From NCBI GenBank assembly GCA_023014485.1, contig JAJOZX010001865.1, forward strand, positions 361,001 to 425,000: a DNA stretch of 64,000 bases. The letters are read 5' to 3'. Shown piece after piece: positions 43,716 through 55,233 of the stretch. The notes beneath the pieces are model-generated. The model made no database searches and was not told the origin of the DNA. It was given only the letters and a program-made list of their open reading frames with translations. This DNA is from Bathynomus jamesi (taxonomy: Eukaryota; Arthropoda; Malacostraca; Isopoda; Cirolanidae). Position numbers and translations under genes: made by a program. Positions within the stretch are counted from its first letter, which is position 1, and every line of letters begins with the position of its first letter.

Positions 43716-43860
43716 TATATAATATATATATATATACACATATATATATACATATATGTATATATATATATATACATACATAATTTTGGTGTTTTCATAT
43801 ATGTGTATATATGTATATATATATGTGTGTGTGTGTATAAATGTATATATATACACACGA

Positions 43861-43911
<51 letters not shown>
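43716..43911. repeat. (AT)n/(GT)n microsatellite block
   Basis: About 195 bp of AT and mixed GT/AC dinucleotides with one short unique insert (CATAATTTTGGTGTTTTCAT). Confidence 0.9.
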
Positions 43912-43914
<3 letters not shown>

Positions 43915-44666
43915 GGTGGGCCGTAAGTTTCCATACATAGGAAAAATAAACATTTTTTTATGGACAACCATTTTTATTTATATAATATGCTCTACATGGT
44001 TGCCATTGTTTTGAAAACACATTTCAATACGTGTTCCCCACTGTTGATGAACACGCATTAGCACAGTTGACGTTATGCTTGTAATGGCGTTGGTGATACG
44101 TTCCTTTAGATGATTTATGTCTCGTATCTTTTCCTGATACACCATGGCCTTCAAGTGCCCCCAAAGATAGAAATCAAGGGAGGTGAGATCTGGGGATCTG
44201 GGAGGCCACTCCACAGGACCACGCCGACCAATCCAAGCATCCGGAAACTGATGATCCAAATACCGACGCACGTGAAGACCATAATGAGGTGGAGCTCCAT
44301 CTTGCTGGAAGTAAACTGGGAAGTTACCTTCCTCGTTTAGCAGGGATGGGAAAATCTCTTCTTGCAACATGTTAAGATACCTTTCGGCATTAAGATTTCC
44401 ACTGACAAAAATTGGTCCAATAATTCTGTCACCCCATATCCCGGCCCACACCATCACTTTACCGGCACCTTGCATCTTCGTCGAACTCAGCCAGTTAGGG
44501 TTAGCATTACTCCAATAACGTATGTTTTGCCGATTAACCTCTCCATTGACGTAAAAATTTGCTTCATCAGTAAACACGATCTTACGTCAAACGCATATTC
44601 TTAGGGTATCTGAAATAAAAACAAACGTTTAATTTTCCTATGTATGGAAACTTACGGCCCACCCTG
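43912..44666 (-). mobile_element. DD41D mariner, internally deleted, intact catalytic frame
   Basis: 755 bp with ends CAGGGTGGGCCGTAAGTTTC and the exact complement (about 34 bp); TA on both sides within (AT)n. It keeps the catalytic half of the transposase on the minus strand. Confidence 0.9.
43978..44577 (-). CDS. DD41D transposase catalytic domain, N-terminus deleted
   Basis: 199 codons without interruption. First catalytic Asp in [12 protein letters not shown] at the very start, second in [15 protein letters not shown], third in [15 protein letters not shown]; 41 residues separate the last two. The C-terminus [19 protein letters not shown] is complete. The helix-turn-helix DNA-binding half is gone; in the minus strand the frame begins a few codons inside the catalytic fold, right next to the TIR. 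All three catalytic residues remain, so an expressed product might be folded but should not bind TIRs. Proline in the usual SPDLNPLD is Ser here. Confidence 0.85.
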   Translation of the reverse strand: MFTDEANFYVNGEVNRQNIRYWSNANPNWLSSTKMQGAGKVMVWAGIWGDRIIGPIFVSGNLNAERYLNMLQEEIFPSLLNEEGNFPVYFQQDGAPPHYGLHVRRYLDHQFPDAWIGRRGPVEWPPRSPDLTSLDFYLWGHLKAMVYQEKIRDINHLKERITNAITSITSTVLMRVHQQWGTRIEMCFQNNGNHVEHII

Positions 44667-44764
44667 TATATATGTATATATATATATATATGTAACTTCG
44701 TTGAATGGTTTGTTCTTAGGGAAGCGTAGCTTAGCGAGGAATAGGAGGACGAAAAGATGGTATA

Positions 44765-44820
44765 TGTTTATTAACAGACGTTTCGGAAAAATTCAATTTC
44801 CATCATCAGTGCTAAAAAGT
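44765..44820 (-). ncRNA. Hammerhead ribozyme motif of a PLE
   Basis: Minus strand: CTGATGA (44809-44803), a GGAAA/TTTCC stem II, GAAA, then CGTC. Stem III is the palindromic A-CG-T. AGCA and TGTT can form stem I. The base next to CTGATGA (T) does not pair with the C before GAAA. Confidence 0.65.
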
Positions 44821-45142
44821 TTAAAAACAAATAGAAATAAATAAGTATAATAAATAAAAACGAACAATAAATTAAAATGGCGCAACAATTAGCGAGAATT
44901 AATAGTAAGTTACAATATATTAAATTAAAAGATTAAAAATTAAATGATACAAAGTATAAAAGTATGGACAATAAGTAAAATATAAAATGGTTTAGGTAAA
45001 ACAGAATTGAAGGGTTTCTTACCAGATTGTTAATGTAATGGGAGACTAATTATACAGAAGATTGGGAATGGTTGCCTCTTGAAAAAATTCCATATTAGGA
45101 AGATGGAGCCGGGCGGTGTGATGGTGTATTTCTTTTGAGAGT

Positions 45143-46534
45143 TTATTTTGCAATGTTTAAATTGAAAGCGGAACTGTAATCGTTGAGGGTTGGCTGGATA
45201 CTGAGGATATAAAGGGACTCAAGTATGCGGAGGTCGATTAGTTGGTTGGCTGAATTAATGGTTTTGAAGTGGGAGGAAAGTAACGGGTGGTTGTGGAGGT
45301 GGCAGTGATCCCTTATTGCTGATTTGGAGGGTTTGTTCAAGGGCTGTGAAGTTCTTGTAGAAATCCCACGATGCTCGTCCACTCTTGATTGATATTGGCG
45401 GATGGTACTGCCAATATAGTTCGCTTTGCAGCGAACACAATTAAAAGCGTAGATAGTGGACGAAGCAAGTGGCTGGGGTGTTTTTTCTTTATGGTTGAGG
45501 TAAGATTTGATACTATTGTTGTTGGTGAAAGCGAAATGAAATTTAATTTGGGGGTAAAGCGGGGTGAGTAAGAGACGGAGTTCTGAACGTATTTTGTGGC
45601 TAATGTGGTCGTAATAGGGGAATGAAAAATATTGTACGTCTTTTTTAACAGTGGGAACTTTAAGGGGGGGGTTGATAAATATTATTAAGAAAATTTCTGG
45701 TTAAGGACTGTAACAGATGTTTTGGGAAAGAGTTATTAATGCTGAAGTTAAGAATTAACTCTATTTCATGATGGAAGGATAAGTACGAGGAGCAAAGATG
45801 GTAGGCACGGTGGATTAAAATTTTAATACTGTTTATTTTATATAGCAAAGGGATGTGGCTTAGGAAATTAGTACCTAGGCCTGTGTACGTGGGTTTTCGA
45901 TATATGGAAGTGCTAAATTTGTTGTTTTGTTTAGTTATTGTAATATCTAGGAAGGGAAGGGTGTTATTGGATTCGTCTTCTTTGGTGAACTTAATGTTTT
46001 TTGTTGGGAATTAAGGTAGTTAAGAAAAAGGGGGGCGTGGTTGGCATTATGAAAAATGAGAAAGGTGTCAACAACGTATCCTTTATATAGGTGTGGTTTA
46101 TAATGAGTGGGGCAATGAAGTAGCCAGTTATTTTCGTGATGGCTGAGGAAGATGTTCGCTAGAGTGGCACTTAAGGGGGATCCCATAGCTAGTGAGTCGG
46201 TTTGTTGATAAAGTTGTTGGTTAAAGAAAAAATAGGTGTCTGAGGCGGCGAACGTGAGCAGTTTGGTAAATTCATGTTTTGATAGATTCAAAACTGTATT
46301 CGGATTGTTGGCGAAAAGGCTGTTAATACAGATATCGATGGCTTCTTTAATTGGAACGTTGGTGTAGAGAGATACTCTATCGAAACTATGCATATGAAGG
46401 TTATTTGAGTTATTTATGGTCCATATTTCTTTAGTGAATTCGTAGGAGTTGGTGACGGAGTATTCGTTTTGGGTTAGGGGGGTTAAAGTGGGAATTAGGA
46501 ATTTTGCTAGTTTGTAATTGTGGGTATGGACCAT
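45143..46534 (-). pseudogene. PLE reverse transcriptase and GIY-YIG, left arm
   Basis: The open frame 46534-45947 covers the RT: HMHSFDRVSLYTNVPIKEAI (motif A Asp), QQTDSLAMGSPLSATLANIF and a motif C reading YKGYVVDTFL, where the first Asp of the expected YVDD is Val, so this copy is catalytically dead. After frame changes the sequence gives a linker and the GIY-YIG frames 45440-45143 (the core CKANYIGS in a shifted frame, VDEHRGISTRTSQPLNKPSK, LRILESLYILSIQPTL). The minus copy extends about 100 bp further 5' than its mirror. Confidence 0.85.
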
Positions 46535-47805
46535 AAATAACTCAAATAACCTTCATATGCATAGTTTCGATATAGTATCTCTCTACACCAACGTTCCAAT
46601 TAAAGAAGCCATCGATATCTGTATTAACAGCCTTTTCGCCAACAATCCGAATACAGTTTTGAATCTAACAAAACATGAATTTACCAAACTGCTCAGTTCG
46701 CCGCCTCAGACACCAATTTTTTCTTTAACCAACAACTTTATCAACAAACCGACTCACTAGCTATGGGATCCCCCTTAAGTGCCACTCTAGCGAACATCTT
46801 CCTCAGCCATCACGAAAATAACTGGCTACTTCATTGCCCCACTCATTATAAACCACACCTATATAAAAGATACGTTGATGACACCTTTCTCATTTTTCAT
46901 AATGCCAACCACGCCCCCCTTTTTCTTAACTACCTTAATTCCCAACATAAAAACATTAAGTTCACCAAAGAAGACGAATCCAATAACACCCTTCCCTTCC
47001 TAGATATTACAATAACTAAACAAAACAACAAATTTAGCACTTCCATATATCGAAAACCCACGTACACAGGCCTAGGTACTAATTTCCTAAGCCACATCCC
47101 CTTGCTATATAAAATAAACAGTATTAAAATTTTAATCCACCGTGCTACCATCTTTGCTCCTCGTACTTATCCTTCCATCATGAAATAGAGTTAATTCTTA
47201 ACTTCAGCATTAATAACTCTTTCATAAAACATCTGTTACAGTCCTTAACCAGAAATTTTCTTAATAATATTTATCAACCCCCCCTTAAAGTTCCCACTGT
47301 TAAAAAAGACGTACAATATTTTTCATTCCCCTATTACGACCACATTAGCCACAAAATAATTTCAGAACTCCGTCTCTTACTCACCCCGCTTTACCCCCAA
47401 ATTAAATTTCATTTCGCTTTCACCAACAACAATAGTATCAAATCTTACCTCAACCATAAAGAAAAAACACCCCAGCCACTTGCTTCGTCCACTATCTACG
47501 CTTTTAATTGTGTTCGCTGCAAAGCGAACTATATTGGCAGTACCATCCGCCAATATCAAACAAGAGTGGACGAGCATCGTGGGATTTCTACAAGAACTTC
47601 ACAGCCCTTGAACAAACCCTCCAAATCAACAATAAGGGATCACTGCCACCTCCACAACCACCCGTTACTTTCCTCCCACTTCAAAACCATTAATTCAGCC
47701 AACCAACTAATCGACCTCCGCATACTTGAGTCCCTTTATATCCTCAGTATCCAGCTAACCCTCAACGATTACAGTTCCGCTTTCAATTTAAACATTGCAA
47801 AATAA
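46528..47805 (+). pseudogene. PLE reverse transcriptase and GIY-YIG, right arm
   Basis: Starts abruptly at the palindrome centre with the RT motif A region (SFDIVSLYTNVPIKEAI, where the left arm has SFDRVSLY). The next frame, 46763-47188, has MGSPLSATLANIFLSHHENN, motif C YKRYVDDTFLIF with both catalytic Asp, and NTLPFLDITITKQNNKFSTS then IYRKPTYTGLG. After a frameshift near 47160 comes the linker, then AFNCVRCKANYIGSTIRQYQ and VDEHRGISTRTSQPLN, LRILESLYILSIQLTLNDYS to the stop at 47805. The 5' half of RT is missing, so it is not autonomous despite the intact YVDD. Confidence 0.85.
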
Positions 47806-48129
47806 ACTCTCAAAAGAAATACACCATCACTCCGCCCGGCTCCATCTTCCTAATATGGAATTTTTTCAAGAGGCAACCATTCCCAATCTTCTGTATAATT
47901 AGTCTCCCATTACATTAACAATCTGGTAAGAAACCCTTCAATTCTGTTTTACCTAAACCATTTTATATTTTACTTATTGTCCATACTTTTATACTTTGTA
48001 TCATTTAATTTTTAATCTTTTAATTTAATATATTGTAACTTACTATTAATTCTCGCTAATTGTTGCGCCATTTTAATTTATTGTTCGTTTTTATTTATTA
48101 TACTTATTTATTTCTATTTGTTTTTAAAC

Positions 48130-48184
48130 TTTTTAGCACTGATGATGGAAATTGAATTTTTCCGAAACGTCTGTTAATAAACAT
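48130..48184 (+). ncRNA. Hammerhead ribozyme motif of a PLE
   Basis: The same core and flanks as at 44765-44820, on the opposite strand: CTGATGA at 48139-48145, GAAA at 48164-48167, CGTC. It marks the outer end of the right arm. Confidence 0.65.
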
Positions 48185-48237
48185 GTACCATCTTTTCGTC
48201 CTCCTATTCCTCGCTATATATATATATATATATATAC

Positions 48238-49785
48238 ACAATGTTATAATGTTTCAGAACAACAAAGACCCTAGGATCCACTCATGGCTGGTCTACCTAA
48301 CTGTTTTCGTAATTGTTTATTCTGCATGTCCTCCGTGAAAGCGGAGAGGACCTACAATTTTATGTGGGTTCGAACCACAAACACTTAATTTTACTACCTT
48401 AAACAATACCCATTCTATCAACATATGCGTCTAATCGATTTTTAAACATGTTTATAGACGTGCTACTAATTAATTCTACCGGCAAACTATTCCAGCTATT
48501 TACTAATCTATGCGTAAAAACGTTTTTGGCAAATGCTCTCTCGAACCTTCTACTTGTCAACTTACACCCGTTATTTCTTGTCCTATTATACTGAGATATT
48601 TTGAAAAAGCTATCTCTATCTACGTTATCGAACCCATTCATAATTTTAAAAATCTGGATTAGATCGCCACTTAGCCTCCTATTCTCGAGTGTAGTAAATT
48701 TTAACTACTTAAGCCTATCCTCGTACGACTTCGACCTAAGTGACGGAATCATCTTAGTTGCTCGTCTTTGAACTCTTTTGATTTTGTCTCTATCTTTTCG
48801 CATATGCGGATTCCAAAATTGGATCGCGTACTCCAAATGGTGTCTAACTAATGGTTTATAAAGGGTAACAATAATAGCGCGCGATGTATACTCAAAATTG
48901 CTACCTATAAAACCTAGCACTTTGTTCGCTATATTGACCGCTGCTGTACTTTGTTTCGCCACTGTTAAATCACCAGTGACAATATAACTCCTAAATCTTT
49001 TTCCTGCTCTACGCTTGCTAACTCCTTCCCTGACATACTATACGCAAAATTACCGTTACGCGAACCTATATGTCAAATTTTGCACTTATCGACGTTAAAT
49101 CTCATTTACCATGTGACTGACCAATCAACGATTTTATTCAGATCTTCCTGGATTTTACCTCTCTCTTTGTCATTAATCGCCCCTACCACCCAACTTCGTG
49201 TTATCCGCAAACTTTGAAATTGTACTGACTAGGCTGACAGCTAAATCGTTAATATATATATAAGAAAAAGCAAGGAGCCCAATACAGAACCCTGAGGAAC
49301 GCCACTCGCCACATTAGCCCAAGATGACTCCGTACCATCAACGACCTCCCTCTGTTTCCTACCTTGCAACCACTCTTCTATCCAATTTATTACTACATCC
49401 CTGATTCCGTGATCCTTAGTTTTTTCAATGAGTCTTTTGTGCGATACGATGTCAAACGCTTTTTTAAAATCTAAATACACTACATCAACTGCCCGATGAC
49501 TATCGTAAACTTCAACCACGCTTTGAAAAAATTCTAAAAGATTAGTTAAGCAAGATTTGTTTCGCCTAAAACCATGCTGCGGATTTCTAACCAAGTTATG
49601 CAATTCTAAGTGTTCGACTATATGATCCCTAATTATTGATTCCAGTAGCTTACCTACAACAGACGTTAAACTGATTGACCTATAATTTCCCACCGCACCC
49701 TTATCGCCTTTCTCAAAGATAGGTGTTACATTTGCTAACTTGAAATTATCTGGTACGCACCCCTCAGAAATAGACGCACATATAT
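48238..49785 (-). pseudogene. CR1-like LINE reverse transcriptase (family B), broken
   Basis: The minus-strand frame from about 49770 to 49241 is open: [37 protein letters not shown], then [20 protein letters not shown] (motif A), [13 protein letters not shown] and [18 protein letters not shown]. The FADD region near 49200 is frameshifted. The thumb degrades with several frames, including 48962-48705 (RHHLEYAIQFWNPH, RVQRRATKMIPSL) and 48641-48399 (RRFERAFAKNVFTHRLVNSW). The 3' end has GTGGATCCTAGGGTCTTTGT and then AACATTGTG before (AT)n. Same family as 32790-34300. Confidence 0.85.
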
Positions 49786-49851
49786 ATATATAAACACATA
49801 TATATAACCATTTATATGTATGTGTGTATATATATATATATGTATATATAA

Positions 49852-49882
<31 letters not shown>

Positions 49883-49887
49883 ATATA

Positions 49888-49943
<56 letters not shown>

Positions 49944-49945
49944 TG
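49786..49945. repeat. (AT)n/(GT)n microsatellite block
   Basis: Mixed AT and GT dinucleotide repeats at the truncated 5' side of the family B LINE. Confidence 0.9.
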
Positions 49946-49959
49946 AACAATGAATAATT

Positions 49960-50165
49960 CCGATATTCCTATATTTCTTATATTCATTCATATAATTCTT
50001 AGATTCATTCGAATAATTCTTATATTCACTTACATAATTCGTATATTTATATAATTCGTATATTTATATAATTCGTATATTTATATAATCTTTATATTCT
50101 TATATATTTATATTCATATAATACTTATATTCATATGTACGTACGTTCATATATTCATTTTTACA
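49960..50165. repeat. AT-rich minisatellite, about 17-bp unit
   Basis: Tandem variants of ATAATTCGTATATTTAT, about ten copies, more regular in the middle (50030-50090). Confidence 0.75.
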
Positions 50166-51089
50166 TAAGGACCAAAATCGCCTAATACGAGTTTGGATAA
50201 ATTTTTTATTTGCTTTCTTTTTTTTGCCAAATAATTGGTGAATTGTTTCTTTTGAACTTACTAAATAATTTTTTTAGATTTAGCTTAATAATGAAACCTG
50301 ATCAAATTTTGCAATGTCCATTTTCTGTATACATTCTCTCTTCGTTATAAAAGATGAAGTCATGTCTTGCCTAAATGCTTAATTCTAAATCTTAAGCCTT
50401 TAATTTTTGCTCATGTGCATGTTTAAGTGTAATTCACAATAAAATGCATATTTCAATTTCCATTTCTATTTAACTCGGCAGATCATGATAACACCAGATC
50501 TGTCAATATGCGGTTTACGATAAAAATATGGCTTCATTTTCCAATATCTTGCTTATCTGTTTGCACATTGCCACAGCTAAAAAATTTACCTTATCTTCAA
50601 ATATTGTGCAAAAATAATGCAGCCTATAGAGAATAGAAATTAAACAAATCAACATTAAATAATAATGATGCTCACAAAATTTGGGTATATAAACCCATGT
50701 AAATTTTCAAATTGGCATTCTGGTTATTCTGATTTGACTGTATCTAACTTAGAGCCTGAGCATTACTTGTAACATTTTAGCAGTAAAGTACAGTAAAAGA
50801 AAGTCTTTATCTTCTCCTTCGAGCCTTGCTTTTTTCAAAGAACTTAGTCTTAAATAGAGAAAAAATTTCCCGATACGTTACAAGAAGAATCGGGGAACCT
50901 TCAGAGAATTTAATCAGCTCCAAGAATCCTCCGATTCATTGCAAGAAGAAATTGGAGAGGAGTATAGAAGGAAACTACTGCGATTCCCTTACGATTCCAG
51001 CTACTCCAGAGTAACAAATCCGTTGCTGCCACCTAACCAGAACCCCCGTCAACTTCGAACCGACCAAGGCCATAGACGGAGGGGTTAAC
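50166..51089. other. Gene-free AT-rich spacer
   Basis: No recognised element. A plus-strand frame at 50826-51014 has normal composition (KISRYVTRRIGEPSENLI) but no known match. (AT)n at 51090-51116. Confidence 0.45.
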
Positions 51090-51116
51090 ATACATATATA
51101 TATATATATATATATG

Positions 51117-52832
51117 CGATAGAAACGCGTTCTTTGAAGAAGAACAACAAGGGGAAAGTATAACGGACTTCGACTTTACGACAGATGATATTACACAAGT
51201 TATAGGGAAACTAAAAATACACTCAGCGGCAGGACCGCATAAATGGAATGCCACACTGATCAAAAGCTGCAAGAATGCAATCGCTGAGCCTCTATATTGG
51301 ATATGGCGACGATCACTAGACATGGGAGAAATACCGGCATCCTGAAGCGCGCGAACATAGTCCAAGTATATAAAGGAGGAGATCGATCCGAGGCCAAACA
51401 CTATAGGCCAGTGTCGCTCTCATCTCATCTCACTAAAATATTTGGAAGAATAGTTAAACAGAAAATTTATGACTTTTTGGAATCTCAGAAAAAATTCAAT
51501 GATAACCAACACGGGTTTTAGTCAGGTAGATCATGCCTATCACAACTAATGGAACACTACAACAACTTTATTGATGCACTTGAAAGTAATGAAAACTATG
51601 ATGTACTATACACAGACTTTGCTAAAGCGTTCGACAAGTGTGACCACGGAATCATAATACATAAACTGAAATATATGGGAATAACAGGAAAAGTAGGGAA
51701 ATGGATATATAATTTCCTTAGTGAGCGGCGACAAGTCGTTACAGTACAAGGAGTATCTTCATCAGAATCAGAGGTCCTCAGCTCAGTACCACAAGGAACA
51801 GTATTCGCTCCACTACTCTTCATAATCATGCTAACTGACATAGATGAGGACGTTACCAGAGACAGAACAGTAACATCCTTTGGGGATGACACAAAGATCA
51901 GTAGAAAAATAAGAAACCCAGAAGATATAGGATCTCTACAAACAGACATGAACAGAATCTACAAGTGGAACGGAAGACAACAATATGAAGTTTAACACAG
52001 AAATTTCAACTGTTACGGTACGGAAAAAGAGAAGACCTAAAATCCATGAAATATTGTACCCCAAATGGACAGGAAATTCAGAGAAATTCTAGAGCAAAAG
52101 ATTTAGGAGTTGTAATGACTGATGATGCGAAATTTGAAACACAAAATAAGAAAAGAGAATAACGGAGCAGATATTGAGAACCTTTAAACGAAGGGATAGG
52201 AATGTAATGATTCCTCTACTGAAAACGCTGATCATACCCAAGTTGGAATACTTCTCGGTCCTAACATCCCCATATAAAAAAGAAGACATTAGACAGCTGG
52301 AAGGGATTCAGAGAAGCTTCACAGCCAAGATCAATGGGTGGAAAGACCTAAATTACTGGGAAAGGTTACGCGAACTAAATCTATATTCACTGGAAAGGAG
52401 AAGAGAGAGATTCACCATTATTTACACTTGAAAAATAATGGAGAAACTAGTCCTTAATCTTACTCTGAACCCTGTAACTCCCCAAACAACGGTGGAAAGT
52501 AGAAAAGGATGAGTGTGTCGTGTTCTCTAATTAAAGGCGAGACAGGGAACATCCTTAACCATGAAAGTAAATAGTTTTGTTGTGAGAGGACCAAAACTGT
52601 TTAATCAGCTGCCCGAAGACCTAAGGAACACGAATGGTGTTGCAGTAGACATCTTCAGAAGAAGATTAGACGCTTGCCTCAGAACAATCTCCGATGAGTC
52701 GGGCGTACCTGGCTATGTGAGGTGGAGAGTACAAGAAACCTACTCTCTACTTCACTAGCCAACTCGAGAGGAGGGGCGACAAGCTTAATCTTCGTGAAAT
52801 GAGGAATCATCGCGCAGAACCTTTGAATGGTG
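51117..52832 (+). pseudogene. CR1/Jockey-type LINE reverse transcriptase (family A), broken
   Basis: Begins after (AT)n with a linker region (DFTTDDITQVIGKL, AAGPHKWNATLIKSC). RT blocks: YRPVSLSSHLTKIFGRIV, QHGF, then DVLYTDFAKAFDKCDHGI (motif A), NFLSERRQVVTVQG, SSVPQGTVFAPLLFIIML and TSFGDDTKIS, where Gly replaces Ala of FADD but both Asp remain. The thumb is broken by frameshifts from 51995; later frames 52174-52431 (LEYFSVLTSPYKKEDIRQLE, LYSLERRRERFTIIY) and 52561-52758 (VRGPKLFNQLPEDLRN) complete it. The 3' end (CCTTTGAATGGTG) runs into (TA)n. Confidence 0.85.
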
Positions 52833-52838
52833 TGTATA

Positions 52839-52911
<73 letters not shown>

Positions 52912-52912
52912 A
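52833..52912. repeat. (TA)n then (GT)n microsatellite
   Basis: About 55 bp TA and 20 bp GT, directly at the 3' end of the family A LINE. Confidence 0.95.
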
Positions 52913-53085
52913 TATCCTTTGGACACACCCACCGCACGCCACTCATACACATATATATATATGTATATATTCAGCCCTCATGAATGTAAAACATTCACCT
53001 CGCCTCATTTCCTTCAGTATTTCGTACACGAACAAATTGTGTTAATTTCGTTTGATTTCGTATAATTTCAATTATACAGTGGCGC

Positions 53086-54480
53086 TCATACGTATTCTTG
53101 CAGAGAAATATTTCAGTTATATTCCTTATATTTTGCGCGATGCACAGGATAGTTATGAAAAGTTTAATGTTCGCTTCGAAAAATTTAACAAATAAACATT
53201 TTCGTTTAACGCCAACATATAATGTAAAACATCGAAGAATTTGAGGAAAATAAAAAAGTTAAAATGCAAAAGTTTTCGTACATTTATCTACAAAATTATT
53301 TAATACTTTGTTTGTTCACCTTTGGCTTAAAATATTTTAAAAATGTCATCAGTAGTTGGCTGTTTATTGATTAGAGACGGGTGGGAATTTTCTCTGTGAA
53401 TCTTCATGAAAGACGGATGTCTGTACAAGCCATTAGTAAGAAATGGGTCGTCGTGGTAAAGAACTGTCTACAGATCTTGAGATCTGTTATTGCTGAACAC
53501 GAGTCTGGAAAGAGTTATCGGAAAATAGGAGAAGAAATTCGAACTCCATTTACGACGGTTGCTGCAGACGTCGTACATTGAGAAAGAATGGTCTGCATGG
53601 AAGAGAGAGTTGCACGAAGAAAACTTCTGCTAAGAAAAACGCCCAAAGAAGCTCGTTTAAAGTACTCTAAGCGTTTTCAAAATGATGGGTTTGCATTCTG
53701 GAGGAAAGTTCTGTGGACAGCCGAGACCAAAATTGAATTATATGGGAACAACGAGCAACAGTATGTTTGGCAAAAATAAAATACTGCATTCGTGGAAAAA
53801 AACATCCTTCCTACGGTTAAACATGGTGGTGGTACTTTGTTTCTTTGGTTATCCTTTAGTGCTTCTGGTCCAGGAAAACTTGTCATCAATGTAATCTTGA
53901 ATCGAAGAAATATCAGGAAATTTTAGAAGAAAATGTATTACCTTCAATTACGAATGGGTCGCAATTGGGTACTGCAACAAGATAATGACCCCAAAAATAA
54001 AAGTAAGAGCACCATGAAATGGCTTCAACAAAGGTATTTTTAAACTTCTCGAGTGGCCCAGTCAAAGAACAAATCTCAATTTAATCGAGAATTTATGGTT
54101 TGATTTGAAGAAAGGTGTCCACAAGGGAAACCGTTCGAATCTGAATGAATTGGAACAATTTTCTTCAGAAGAATGGACTAAAATTGCTACTGAGAGATGT
54201 CGAAATCTTGTAGAAAAATGTCCAAAACAAATCATTGAAGTCATTCAAGAAAAGGTGAATACACAACGTATTAAATAATTTTGCAAGTAAAGGTATGGAA
54301 ACTTCCGTATTTTAAATTTTTTATTTTCGTAAAATTCTTTGATGTTTTTCATTATATGTTCCAGTTAACTAATTTTTTCATTTGTTAAAGTTTTCCAAAC
54401 GAACAGTAAACTTTTCATAACTATCCTATGCATGGTACAAATGATAAGGACGAACATAACTGAAATCCTACTGATGCTCA
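53086..54480 (+). mobile_element. Tc1-type (DD34E) transposon, decayed
   Basis: Left end CAGTGGCGCTCATACGTATT after TA. A second inverted block (GATAGTTATGAAAAGTTTA on the left, with its complement near 54410) marks the right side. The extreme right end is too diverged to fix, so 54480 is approximate. Confidence 0.7.
53381..54285 (+). pseudogene. Tc1 transposase, heavily mutated
   Basis: Fragments in order: GKELSTDLRSVIAEHESGKS-like N-terminus near 53450-53580 (the frame 53381-53581 ends with KSYRKIGEEIRTPFTTV), then RMVCMEERVARRKLLLRKTP and WTAETKIELYGNNEQQYVW (the first Asp of the usual 'SDE' motif is Ala-Glu here). VKHGGGTLFLWLSFSASGPG and LQQDNDPKNKSKST follow (second Asp), then a degraded SPDLNPIE region near 54060. 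Many stops and frame changes; non-functional. Confidence 0.75.
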
Positions 54481-54794
54481 AATTCCTTGACTATTCTCAC
54501 GAGAGTATCACAGGGGTTCTTAATACTAAAGACGTCTTGCGTATGTATCGAATTTAATCTGTTAAAGAATAGTCATAGTGAAGTGAAGTTGTCCCTTAGT
54601 GAAGAAAAAGAGACTCTGGATTATGAAGCTCGTTGAAAATGGTACGAGAAATCTTATTACGTCATGTTATGATTACAGATAAATTAAAATATGTTTGCTA
54701 CTACATCAACGTTTAGCACGATGAGGTGTCTAGTGGGGTCATAGCTAAAGGATTGAGTACCTTTATAATAGAATCTGGTGACAAATACCTTTCA
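54481..54794. other. Gene-free spacer
   Basis: No recognised feature. Confidence 0.5.
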
Positions 54795-54958
54795 TACCAC
54801 TGACGTCTCATCTTACCAAAATATTTGAAAGGATAGTTAGAGAGAAAATCTATGACTTCTTGGGGACACTGGAAAGATTCAATGAAAACCAGCATGGATT
54901 CTGATCAGAAAGATCATGCCTATCACAACAAATCGAGCATTATAACAATACCCTAGAC
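54795..54958 (+). pseudogene. Family A LINE, upstream part, cut by the hAT insertion
   Basis: Reading HLTKIFERIVREKIYDFLGT, LERFNENQHGF and SCLSQQIEHYNNTLD, the RT segment just before motif A, as at 51410-51580. It stops at CCCTAGAC (54951-54958), which is the hAT target duplication. The same LINE resumes at 59919 with the next RT residues. Confidence 0.8.
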
Positions 54959-55233
54959 TAGGGTGACACTTATTTTCGAAAGTTTGAATTTTTATCGGGA
55001 CGGGCGCGTTTCTGGTTCCATTTTGTCAAACAATATCGTGTGTAACATATTTTTGAAATAAAACAATATTTAGAACTGCCTCAATACGGTCAAAGTTTGT
55101 ATATTTTCTCGAAAAGTAGAAATTTTAGATCATGATGTTCTATGCCTCTAGCAAATAAAATATCACTTCTAGTTTGTTGAAGCTACTAATCTTGACCTAA
55201 AACATATAACTGGACTTCATACTTTCAACTCAA

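Larger units (their letters stand above)
44740..48220. mobile_element. Head-to-head inverted PLE pair (3.5-kb palindrome)
   Basis: The minus-strand copy 44740-46527 and plus-strand copy about 46528-48220 mirror each other over roughly 1.7 kb with only scattered differences. The extra 100 bp near 46426-46527 belong to the minus copy alone and form the spacer. Each arm has RT, GIY-YIG, an AT-rich 3' region and an identical hammerhead motif at its outer end. The right arm ends at (AT)n; the left arm ends about 50 bp from one. Confidence 0.85.

Noticed and set aside
44740..48220. Assembly fold-back artefact
   Set aside because: The two arms differ at scattered bases (for example YVVD against YVDD) and the centre is asymmetric, which a simple fold-back of one strand would not produce; long reads would still be the decisive test.
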